A DNA stretch of 31,225 bases from Oscillospiraceae bacterium. Its GTDB lineage: Bacteria > Bacillota > Clostridia > Oscillospirales > Oscillospiraceae. The stretch is taken from the NCBI GenBank assembly GCA_020025345.1, contig JAHHSH010000014.1, forward strand, positions 1-31,225, read 5' to 3'. Shown piece after piece: positions 23,410 through 31,225 of the stretch (its first letter is position 1; each line of letters starts with the position of its first letter). The notes under the pieces are model-generated. The model was not told the DNA's origin. It worked only from the letters and a program-made list of their open reading frames with translations, and searched no databases. Made by a program: the position numbers and the translations under genes.

Positions 23410-24512
23410 CCGCCATCCTCTGGCTTTTGCTCTTTGCCGCCGTATTGGCAGCTTGGCTGCTGGTGCCTTCGGCGGGACTGCTGGCTGCACTATGCGTTTT
23501 CATCGCAGCGCCGCTCCTGTCGTGGCTGCTGCTCTTCCCCCTGCGGCGCAGGCAGAATATTCTCCTGCGCGCCCCGTCTGTCACCACAAAGGGGCAGGCT
23601 GTACCGCTGACCATTCTCCTCCCACGCTGCAAGCTGCCCTTAGGCAGCGCACTGGTGTGGATTGAGGTGGAAAACACGGTTACCGGGCAGGTTCTGCGGC
23701 GCAAGCTGCGCCTTTCCCACGAGGCCACATGGAATCTGGAAAGCTGTTTTTGCGGTGGCCTTCGCTGCCGGGTTATCCGCGTTTGGGCGCTGGATCTCTT
23801 CGGTCTGCTGCCCCTCCCCCTGCCGTGCCGGGGTGAGAAGAAGATCACCGTCATGCCCAACACCTTTCCGGTGGAGGTGGATGACGCGTTGAGCATCACG
23901 CGCTCCGATGATTGCCAGGAGTACGCCCCCGACCGCCGCGGGCAGGATATGTCGGAAACCTTTCAGATCCGGGACTACGTCCCCGGTGACAACCTCCATC
24001 AAATCCACTGGAAGCTCTCCGGCAAAACCGGGCAGCTGCTGGTGCGGGAGGCCTCCTGCCCCGTGGATCACTCGCTGGTTCTCTTGGTGGAACGGCGTCA
24101 GGACAACGTATCGCCCCGTCTGGCCGATGCGCTGATGGAGGCTGTCATCTCTGTGTGTCAATCTCTGGCGGAAGCCGGGAAGCCTTTCTATCTGATGTGG
24201 AACGAGACGCAGCTGCGCCAGTTCGCCATCGGCAGTGAAGCGCAGCTCCCCGAGGCAGCCGCCTCGCTGCTGCAATCTCCCACCGATGAAAAAGGCCTCT
24301 CTGCCGCCGCATTGTACCTCCGTTCCGATCTGACGGCAGGCCGCATCCTCTATTTCTGCCACCAGCTGCCGCCTACGGAGGAGATTCCCTCCGAGAACAC
24401 ACAGATCTATCTCTGTGCGGAGGAATCGTGCTCCGGCGAAAATATCATCGCCTTCACCCCGGAGAATATGACCGACGTGCTGCGCCGGTTGGAAGGAGGT
24501 GGTTTGCAATGA
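23406..24512 (+). CDS. DUF58 domain membrane protein
   Basis: A 368-residue protein with two closely spaced N-terminal membrane segments (residues about 2-47) followed by a cytosolic part. The DUF58 signature is visible near residues 170-215: DRRGQDMSETFQIRDYVPGDNLHQIHWKLSGKTGQLLVRE. DUF58 proteins have a von Willebrand A-like fold and are the usual partners of MoxR ATPases. The start overlaps the moxR stop as ATGA, and its stop overlaps the next gene as ATGA, so the three genes are translationally coupled. The exact biochemical role of the family is not known. Confidence 0.92.
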   Translation: MTAILWLLLFAAVLAAWLLVPSAGLLAALCVFIAAPLLSWLLLFPLRRRQNILLRAPSVTTKGQAVPLTILLPRCKLPLGSALVWIEVENTVTGQVLRRKLRLSHEATWNLESCFCGGLRCRVIRVWALDLFGLLPLPLPCRGEKKITVMPNTFPVEVDDALSITRSDDCQEYAPDRRGQDMSETFQIRDYVPGDNLHQIHWKLSGKTGQLLVREASCPVDHSLVLLVERRQDNVSPRLADALMEAVISVCQSLAEAGKPFYLMWNETQLRQFAIGSEAQLPEAAASLLQSPTDEKGLSAAALYLRSDLTAGRILYFCHQLPPTEEIPSENTQIYLCAEESCSGENIIAFTPENMTDVLRRLEGGGLQ

Positions 24513-26761
24513 GAAAACAGGAACACCCCTCCTTGACACTGGTAAGGAAAAAGGAAAGTGCTCCCCGCTCGTGGACAGCGTTGCTGTCTCTGCTGCTGCC
24601 GTCCGCCCTTGTGCTGGTCGGCCTATGGGGAATGCTGGGAACAATTTTGCAGCTGTCCCCCATTGTTCCCATTCTCCTTTCCCTGCTGGCAGTTCTCTGT
24701 GCTCTATGGGTTGGCCAAAGCCGAAAAAAGCCGCTGTGGATCGTTGCTGTTCTCACGTTGACGGCCGTGCTCACACTGGCAGCCCACCACCCCTTACAGA
24801 TGAGCTTAGGCACACTGTGCAACAGTTTTGCCCGTTGGTACACACAAACCACAGGTGTCTATCTTCTCCCCTTTACATCAAATGGCAGCCTGTGGCCCGT
24901 CATCACATTATTTGCCTTTCTTCTGGGCTTTTTCATCGGCACACTGGTACAGCTGCGAAGCCCCCTGTGGCTTCTTCTCCTGCTGCCTGCGCTCCTTCCG
25001 GCTGCTGCTCTTCCCGGCCTTTGGTCTCCGGCGCTCTATCTATTGGGACTGCTGCTCCTGCTGGCAAACTACGCCTCCGGTTCCGGGAAACACCTGTGTG
25101 CAGCAGCGCTGGCCGTCCTTTTGACCGCCGCTCTGACCGCAGGCGCTGTGCTGCCGCTGCAATTATCCACCGTGCGGACACAATCGGGCGAACATTTCGC
25201 CCATTTCCTCCACCGTCAAGTGTATGAATCGGTGGAAAACCCACTGCCGGAGGGACAGCTCCAACATCTCGCCCCCTATGCGCCTACCCATGAAGCAGCA
25301 CTGGAGGTGACAATGGAACATTGGACGCCCCTCTACATTCGAGGATTCACCGGCTCGGTCTACACGCCCGACGGCTGGCAGCGCACAGCGCCCGACAATG
25401 CCGCTCCCATGGCAGAGACGCTGTACGCACTGCAAAAAGAACACTTCTTCCCCGCCACGCAGCCCGCCGCGGCAGCGTTGGCCGCAGGGAACAGCACCGA
25501 AAACACCGTCACTGTAAAGAATATCGGTGCCTGCCGCGCCTATGCCTATGTACCCTACGGCGCAGGCCAGCTCACCGAAGCGGCACTCGCTCCGGCACAG
25601 CTGACCGGCGAGGGGATTCTTCACCCCGCCGAAGATACACTGCAAGCGGCGCTCTCCCCCATCGAGGACAGCTACCTTTTGCAAAGCGCACTGGCTGAGT
25701 CCGACGATCCCGCTTATCTGCAAGCCGAGGCCGTCTATCGCCAGTGGGTGTATGACAACTATCTCGATCTTCCGGAGCAGACCTATGATACGCTGCGGCA
25801 GTACGTGGATCCGGAGGCAGCTGCCATCTCCACAACGCAGGCACGAGCGGAAATCACCCGCCTTTTATCCCAGCTGCTGACCTACAATGAAGGCACGCTG
25901 ACCAGCATCGGCGAGACGGATTTCGCCACTTATGTCCTCCGCACCAATCCACGCGGCTACAGTGTCCACTATGCCACGCTGGCCACGCTTTTGATGCGCT
26001 GCTGCGGTATTCCCGCCCGCTATGTGGAGGGCTATGTGGTCTCTCCGGCACAGGCAGAGGCCATGTCGGATGGCGACACACTGACCTTGCAGCAGACCAA
26101 CAGCCACGCATGGTGTGAGTTCTACCTCGACGGCGTGGGCTGGCTGCCCTTTGACGCCACCCCCGGCTATGCCGATTTCCTCACCTATGAGCTTCCCCCC
26201 GACGGCATCCCCACCGGGGAGGAGAATGGCGCGTCCCACCTCCATGCGGCCGAGGAGCTTCCCCAGCCGGACAACCACCCCTTGCAGGTGGACGAGGAGC
26301 CGGAACGGAACGGACAAAGCCACTGGATCTATGTTCGGGAGGCCCTGTGCCTTCTGGGTGTGCTGCTGTTGGTGCTGTTTCTGGTGCTGTTGGTGCGCAC
26401 GCTGCTGTTGCGCCGCCGCTTAAAGCAGCTTCAGCAGAGCTTTTCCGCAGAGGATCCCCGCCTCGGCGCAGGACATATTCTCACCTATGCCGCAAGGCTG
26501 CTGCATCTTTTAGGACTTCCGGAACAAAACCGCCCCCTCTCGCAGCGAACCGGCGAGATTGCCCAGATCCTGCACAGTGAGGAGGGACTATCTGAGATGA
26601 CAGAACTCTGCCAGGAGATCTGGTTCAGTTCCCACCCCATCACCAAGACACAGCGGCAGCAGGCGCTGTCGTGGCTGCGCTGTGTGGAAGATGTTTGGAA
26701 AAAGGATACACCGCCCGTGAAACGCTGGCTGCTGCGTTGGCTGCGCTGCCAGGTTATATAA
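24509..26761 (+). CDS. TgpA-like membrane protein with transglutaminase fold; catalytic Cys replaced by Ser
   Basis: A 750-residue membrane protein. About six membrane segments lie in residues 24-230, then a large external region with a transglutaminase-like core (about 440-555), one further membrane segment (about 607-632) and a cytosolic C-terminal DUF4129-like tail. The core shows RGYSVHYATLATLLMRCCGI followed by PARYVEGYV, then SHAWCEFY (His533) and FDATPGY (Asp549). In related enzymes the first motif reads G-(F/Y)-C; here residue 485 is Ser, encoded AGT at 25961-25963, one base from TGT. His and Asp are kept. It may therefore be non-catalytic, binding rather than cleaving or cross-linking peptides. 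The start ATG 24509 has AAGGAGG 9 bases upstream and overlaps the DUF58 stop; a more upstream frame-open start is not supported. Confidence 0.9.
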   Translation: MRKQEHPSLTLVRKKESAPRSWTALLSLLLPSALVLVGLWGMLGTILQLSPIVPILLSLLAVLCALWVGQSRKKPLWIVAVLTLTAVLTLAAHHPLQMSLGTLCNSFARWYTQTTGVYLLPFTSNGSLWPVITLFAFLLGFFIGTLVQLRSPLWLLLLLPALLPAAALPGLWSPALYLLGLLLLLANYASGSGKHLCAAALAVLLTAALTAGAVLPLQLSTVRTQSGEHFAHFLHRQVYESVENPLPEGQLQHLAPYAPTHEAALEVTMEHWTPLYIRGFTGSVYTPDGWQRTAPDNAAPMAETLYALQKEHFFPATQPAAAALAAGNSTENTVTVKNIGACRAYAYVPYGAGQLTEAALAPAQLTGEGILHPAEDTLQAALSPIEDSYLLQSALAESDDPAYLQAEAVYRQWVYDNYLDLPEQTYDTLRQYVDPEAAAISTTQARAEITRLLSQLLTYNEGTLTSIGETDFATYVLRTNPRGYSVHYATLATLLMRCCGIPARYVEGYVVSPAQAEAMSDGDTLTLQQTNSHAWCEFYLDGVGWLPFDATPGYADFLTYELPPDGIPTGEENGASHLHAAEELPQPDNHPLQVDEEPERNGQSHWIYVREALCLLGVLLLVLFLVLLVRTLLLRRRLKQLQQSFSAEDPRLGAGHILTYAARLLHLLGLPEQNRPLSQRTGEIAQILHSEEGLSEMTELCQEIWFSSHPITKTQRQQALSWLRCVEDVWKKDTPPVKRWLLRWLRCQVI

Positions 26762-26789
26762 AGCCATATTTTGAAAAGGAGGAATCCCC

Positions 26790-29700
26790 ATGAAACACTC
26801 ACCTCTGGGACGGAAGCTTCTCTCCACGCTTCTGGCTCTGCTGATGCTGCTGTCCCTACTGCCTGTCTCAGCCTTTGCAACAAACATGAATCAGTTTGCT
26901 CTGCTGGCTGTCAATGACAAAGAGCAGATTATCGAGCCCTGCTATGTTGCCTACAAGGCAGGGGACACGGTCAAGGACGCTCTGAAGCGCACTGACCACA
27001 CCTTTATCGGTATCGACGGCGATTACATCACTGCCATCGACGGTAAGGAAGGCACCTACATGATCCACTTTGCCGGTGACAATTACGATCTGAGCAAGCC
27101 CGCCAGCGAAGTGACCGCCCTGTGGTTCTCCACCAACACAGAGCAGATGTACGGCGATCATCTGCTGGAAACCGTGCAGGCCATGGCCAAGTTCAACACC
27201 GCCACCAACGGTGTGAAAGACTATGCCGCCGCCAAGGCTGCCTATGACGCAGCCGCCAAGGACTTCTATTCCGCCGACAACAGCACGGCCGAAAAGCTGG
27301 CTACTGATTTGAACGGTGCCATGATGCGTTACGAAGCGTATCTCGCCGGTAAGGAAGTCTCTTTGACGCTGAACGTGACTCTGGACGGCGCTGCGGTCAC
27401 GCCCGAGTTGGTGAAACTAACCGGTGAATTCGGCAATGTCTTCACCGGGAAAAACACCAATTCCATCCGTGTGATCCCCGGCACCTACAGCTATGATATC
27501 ACCTACGACACCTTCCGCCATGCCTGCGGCACCGTGGAAGTCGCCGGCCCCGACGCAGCCCTTACGGCTCAGCTGCCCACCGGCCAGTGGATCAAGGATC
27601 TGACTGTTGGCATCAACAGCAACTGGACGGACGAGACGCAGATGGAGCGCAGCAATGTAACTGCCAGCGGCGCCACCTTCCGGATCCCCGACTACGCTAT
27701 GGGCAAGCTGTATTCCTACATCGTACCGGGCGATGGCCTGGATACCAGCGATTTCCAGCCCTTCCCCCAGGGCAGTAACTTTGCCCGGGGCTGGCAGACC
27801 AAGAGTTCGGTCACTACCGACGCTTTCACCCCCAACAGCCTTACAAATACGAGCTTCACCTATGAGGTTCGCTCCAAGAGCAACCCCGATATGTATCAGA
27901 CCTACACCATGGATCTGGTACGCGTTCCCACCCTCACCGCTCTGCAGGTGATCGGCGGCGGCACACAGCTGCCTCTGAACTTCCAGAGAGACCAGAACAG
28001 CTACACGCTGTCCACTCTCGGCGACACGCTGCAGATCACTCCCACCGCCCTGTGTGCAGAGGCTTCCATTGCTGTCAACGGAAAAGCTGTGGACAGCGGC
28101 AAGGAAATCACAATTGCGCTGAAGGACTGCACCACGACCGAGGAAAATGTCTATCAGCTGCCCATTAAGCTGACCGGCCCCGAGGGTCAGGAGAACAGTT
28201 ACACCCTGTCCATCACCAAGGTTCCCGCTGCGGATGTCACGGTGCAGCACGCCTCCGGCGTGTCCGTGGAGGTCTTTACCGAGGCCGGTGCCACAGTGGC
28301 GCCCAAGTCCACGACCGACACCAGCTCCGTATATGATCTGATTCCCAATGCGAAATATACGTATGTATCCACCACGAATACCTACTACCACGCCACTGCC
28401 GGCTTTACCGCAAAGGACCATCAGACCATTGACGCAGCCACCCCCAAGAACGGCGATTGGCTGAACAAGCTGTCCGTCAGTTCTTCTTACTCCTCGCCGG
28501 AATACCCCATCACACCCGAGTACATCGCCGCCACCCATGAATACAGTCTTACGGTAGAATCCAACTCCGCCGGCTTCTACATTGGAACTGCGGCTGCGGA
28601 TACCGACGCCTATACCGTAACCGCTTTCTACAACGGTCATCCTGCTTCTTTCAACCCTGAACAGCCTAACCACAAGAAACTGGAGACCAACAAAACGATC
28701 AACCTGAACAACTTCCTAGCAGAGGGCGGCATCGGCAACGATCTGCGGCTGGAAGTGAAGGAAGCTGCGGATCAGCAGGGCATCACCTACTATCAGAACT
28801 ATCTGATCCATGTCCGCCGCAGCATCACTCTGAACAGCATGTCTGTGTCCGACAACAACGGTGCACAGCTGGTGCTGATGCATAAGGACGCCCCCGACAC
28901 CACCAAGTTCAACAAAAACGTTCTGGACTACACCGTGAAGCTGGGCCAGCGTGTACCTGAAATGCAGGTTTCCTTCAAGCTTCTGAACCTCCGGAAGCTC
29001 GTTGATACCGACTTTACCGTGAAGGTTGCCTGCGGCGACTGGAGCCAGAACATTGTCTGCGGCGAGGACACTCTGCCCAATGTCGATCAGACCGTCACTG
29101 TGCCGCTGGACACCAAAAAGGCTGCGGAAACCATTACCGTTACCGTCTCCCACAAGGCAGCTGACAGCATCCCCCAGACCTACACCATTGAGCTGCAAAA
29201 GCTGCCCCCCATTGTTACCAACATCACCGTTGACCCCACCGACGCTGTGATTTTCCTGCAGGATAACTCCCTGAAGGCACGCGTCTTGCCCGAGGAAAAC
29301 GGACAGTTCATCCTCAACACCGGCATTTCCTACACCTGCACAGTCACCAAGAACGGCTATGTGGGCTACACCGAGACCTTTACCGCAGGCGCGGACAAGC
29401 AGTCCATCAAGATCACGCTGGAAAAGGCTCCTGACAGCACTCTGGCCGATCTCACCAAGCCCGGCGACTGGCACCAGTTCCGCGCCGATAGCAACAACAA
29501 CGGCGTTGTGAACGTCAAGACGCCCATCAAGGCCGAGGACTCCATGCTGGTCTGGGCCAACAAGATTGGCGACGGCTTCGGCAGCGGCGCTGTGGGCTGC
29601 CCCATCATTGTCGGTGGTTACATCTATACTTATGCCGGCAAGTCCATCGTTAAGGTGGACAAGGAAACCGGTGAGGTCGTGAAGTCCGGTCAGATGGCCG

Positions 29701-31225
29701 CTAACTCCAGCTTCGCCATCAACTCTCCCACCTATGCCGAGGGCATGATCTTTGTGGGTCTTGGTAACGGCCGTGTACAGGCCTTTGACGCCGACACGCT
29801 GGAGTCCCTGTGGCTCTACTCCGATCCTCTCAGAGGTCAGCCCAACTGCCCCATCACCTACGATAACGGCTACATCTATACCGGCTTCTGGAACAGCGAA
29901 AAGAAGAAGGCCAATTTCGTGTGCCTGTCCGTTACCGATGAAGACCCCTCCAAGCCCGACGAGGCCAAGCTGGCTTCCTGGACACATACGGACAAGGGCT
30001 TCTACTGGGCCGGTGCCTATGCCGGCAAGGATTTCCTGCTGGTTCCCACCGACGACGGTGAAAACAGCTACACCACCGGCCACGGCGATCTGCTGTCGCT
30101 GGATCCCCGTGACGGTCACATCATCGACTGCCTGACCATGCCCGGTGTGGGCGATCTGCGCAGCAGTGTCTGCTACGATGAAACCACCAACGCTTACTAC
30201 TTCACCTCCAAGGGCGGCGACTTCTATCAGGTGAAGGTCAATGCAGACGGCACCTTTGTGCCCAACTCTCTGCACACCCTGCATCTGGATAACGGCGCGA
30301 ATAATTCGTCCACACCTCCCATGTCCACCTCTACCCCGGTGATCTATAAGGGTCGTGCCTACATCGGCGTTTCCGGCGTTTCCCAGTTCGGCGCATACAG
30401 CGGCCACAACATGACCGTCATCGACCTGAACAGCTTCTCCATTGCCTATACGGTGCCTACGCAGGGCTATCCTCAGGTCAGCGGCCTTCTCACCACTGCC
30501 TATGAGGATACCGGCTACATCTATGTCTACTTCATTGATAACTTTACCCCCGGTAAGCTGCGGGTCATCCGCGACCAGGCCGGACGCACCGAACTCGACC
30601 CGGAGTATCTGACCAAGGAGACGTACCACCAGGGCGGTCAAGATGTCACTGTGGATGCAGGCTATGTCCTCTTCACCCCCTCCGGCACGCAGGCACAGTA
30701 TGCGATCTGCAGCCCCATTGTGGACGCTGAGGGCAACATCTACTTCAAGAACGATTCTGCCCAGATGATGCGTCTGAGCAGCGTGATCACCGAACTGGAG
30801 ATCACCCAGCAGCCCGAAAAGCTGACCTACGAAGTGGGCCAGACCTTCGACGGTACAGGTCTCAAGGTCACGGCGCGCTATGCCAACGGTCTCAGCCGCG
30901 ACATCACGGACTATATCTCCTTTACCACAGAACCTCTGACGGCAGAGGATACCGAGATCACCGTCTCCTACGAGCTTGATAAGAAGCTCAACGGCGATAC
31001 CCCCTTCTGGCAGCTCTATCAGGATAAGGACGGCACAGCCGGCACGAAATACGATCTGCCCACTGCTACCGTAAACATTACGGTCAATGCAGACCACACC
31101 TGGGATGAAGGTAAGGTCACCAAGGAACCCACCTGCATGCAGCCCGGTGAGATCCTGTACACCTGTACCTCCTGCGGCGCTACCAAGACCGAGGTACTGC
31201 CCGTTGTGGCCCATACTCTGACCCA
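26790..31225 (+). CDS. giant secreted multidomain surface protein, 3' end beyond window
   Basis: 1478 codons are visible and the frame is still open at the window edge. ATG 26790 has AAAAGGAGG 7 bases upstream, 28 bases after the transglutaminase-fold gene. Residues 1-30 are a signal peptide (LPVSAFA). Residues about 31-115 are a small beta-rich domain that might be a distant DUF4430 relative (YKAGDTVKDALKR; low confidence). A helical spacer (about 120-205) and several cadherin-like or Ig-like beta domains follow (about 390-880). Residues about 890-1310 are a PQQ/WD-type beta-propeller (WHQFRADSNNNG, YIYTYAGKSIVKVDKETGEVV, GRVQAFDADTLESLW). Residues about 1333-1430 are a bacterial Ig-like domain (YEVGQTFDGTGLKVTARYANG), and a Cys-x-x-Cys-Gly module (YTCTSCGATKTEVLP) begins near 1450. 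It probably serves as a scaffold or adhesin; its ligand is unknown. Confidence 0.9.
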   Translation, partial: MKHSPLGRKLLSTLLALLMLLSLLPVSAFATNMNQFALLAVNDKEQIIEPCYVAYKAGDTVKDALKRTDHTFIGIDGDYITAIDGKEGTYMIHFAGDNYDLSKPASEVTALWFSTNTEQMYGDHLLETVQAMAKFNTATNGVKDYAAAKAAYDAAAKDFYSADNSTAEKLATDLNGAMMRYEAYLAGKEVSLTLNVTLDGAAVTPELVKLTGEFGNVFTGKNTNSIRVIPGTYSYDITYDTFRHACGTVEVAGPDAALTAQLPTGQWIKDLTVGINSNWTDETQMERSNVTASGATFRIPDYAMGKLYSYIVPGDGLDTSDFQPFPQGSNFARGWQTKSSVTTDAFTPNSLTNTSFTYEVRSKSNPDMYQTYTMDLVRVPTLTALQVIGGGTQLPLNFQRDQNSYTLSTLGDTLQITPTALCAEASIAVNGKAVDSGKEITIALKDCTTTEENVYQLPIKLTGPEGQENSYTLSITKVPAADVTVQHASGVSVEVFTEAGATVAPKSTTDTSSVYDLIPNAKYTYVSTTNTYYHATAGFTAKDHQTIDAATPKNGDWLNKLSVSSSYSSPEYPITPEYIAATHEYSLTVESNSAGFYIGTAAADTDAYTVTAFYNGHPASFNPEQPNHKKLETNKTINLNNFLAEGGIGNDLRLEVKEAADQQGITYYQNYLIHVRRSITLNSMSVSDNNGAQLVLMHKDAPDTTKFNKNVLDYTVKLGQRVPEMQVSFKLLNLRKLVDTDFTVKVACGDWSQNIVCGEDTLPNVDQTVTVPLDTKKAAETITVTVSHKAADSIPQTYTIELQKLPPIVTNITVDPTDAVIFLQDNSLKARVLPEENGQFILNTGISYTCTVTKNGYVGYTETFTAGADKQSIKITLEKAPDSTLADLTKPGDWHQFRADSNNNGVVNVKTPIKAEDSMLVWANKIGDGFGSGAVGCPIIVGGYIYTYAGKSIVKVDKETGEVVKSGQMAANSSFAINSPTYAEGMIFVGLGNGRVQAFDADTLESLWLYSDPLRGQPNCPITYDNGYIYTGFWNSEKKKANFVCLSVTDEDPSKPDEAKLASWTHTDKGFYWAGAYAGKDFLLVPTDDGENSYTTGHGDLLSLDPRDGHIIDCLTMPGVGDLRSSVCYDETTNAYYFTSKGGDFYQVKVNADGTFVPNSLHTLHLDNGANNSSTPPMSTSTPVIYKGRAYIGVSGVSQFGAYSGHNMTVIDLNSFSIAYTVPTQGYPQVSGLLTTAYEDTGYIYVYFIDNFTPGKLRVIRDQAGRTELDPEYLTKETYHQGGQDVTVDAGYVLFTPSGTQAQYAICSPIVDAEGNIYFKNDSAQMMRLSSVITELEITQQPEKLTYEVGQTFDGTGLKVTARYANGLSRDITDYISFTTEPLTAEDTEITVSYELDKKLNGDTPFWQLYQDKDGTAGTKYDLPTATVNITVNADHTWDEGKVTKEPTCMQPGEILYTCTSCGATKTEVLPVVAHTLT

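Noticed and set aside
28716..31214. An 832-codon open frame on the minus strand, and another of 418 codons at 27417-28673
   Set aside because: Both lie opposite the giant surface protein, whose plus-strand frame has a signal peptide, a strong ribosome site and recognisable domains. The minus-strand translations are low-complexity Gly/Val/His-rich sequences caused by codon bias in the plus-strand gene.

Overview
The window looks like chromosomal DNA from a gut-type Bacillota of class Clostridia, most likely an Oscillospiraceae relative. The reasons are the moderately high G+C, AGGAGG-type ribosome binding sites with many ATGA overlaps, a BirA operator of the Firmicutes type, a maltodextrin ABC cluster without its own ATPase, and surface proteins with Cys-x-x-Cys-Gly modules. 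The genus is not resolved from sequence alone.

Positions 1-5400: the 3' end of the housekeeping sigma factor gene is followed by a cupin and a frameshifted 3-hydroxyacyl-CoA dehydrogenase. Convergent to these, on the minus strand, is a birA - chromate transporter (two half-size genes) - HAD phosphatase series. birA is divergent from bioY, and a clear BirA operator sits over the bioY -10 and ribosome binding region. Positions 5400-7070: a promoter, a 24-codon U-rich leader ORF ending exactly in a terminator stem, and a uracil permease, which suggests UTP- or translation-coupled attenuation.

Positions 7075-16160 (all minus strand): a large leucine-rich-repeat surface protein with a TPQTG sorting signal, then a maltodextrin operon (LacI regulator, lipoprotein, two permeases, 4-alpha-glucanotransferase) with a candidate palindromic operator upstream of the regulator. 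Positions 16164-18658 (minus): an aminotransferase, Nudix hydrolase, DUF523 and TfoX-N gene series with one promoter and one terminator.

Positions 18800-31225 (plus strand) are the most interesting part. A sigma-A promoter, a cobalamin riboswitch and an intrinsic terminator precede a tightly overlapping gene series: a membrane-anchored DUF4430 (transcobalamin-like beta domain) protein, a membrane-anchored alpha/alpha-barrel protein resembling the alpha domain of intrinsic factor, a MoxR AAA+ ATPase, a DUF58 protein, a TgpA-like transglutaminase-fold membrane protein whose expected catalytic Cys is Ser, and a giant secreted multidomain protein that runs off the window. I interpret this as a B12-repressed, cell-surface cobalamin-capture system in which the two domains of animal intrinsic factor are split over two polypeptides. 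The cobalamin link rests on the riboswitch and on family resemblance; ligand binding is inference.
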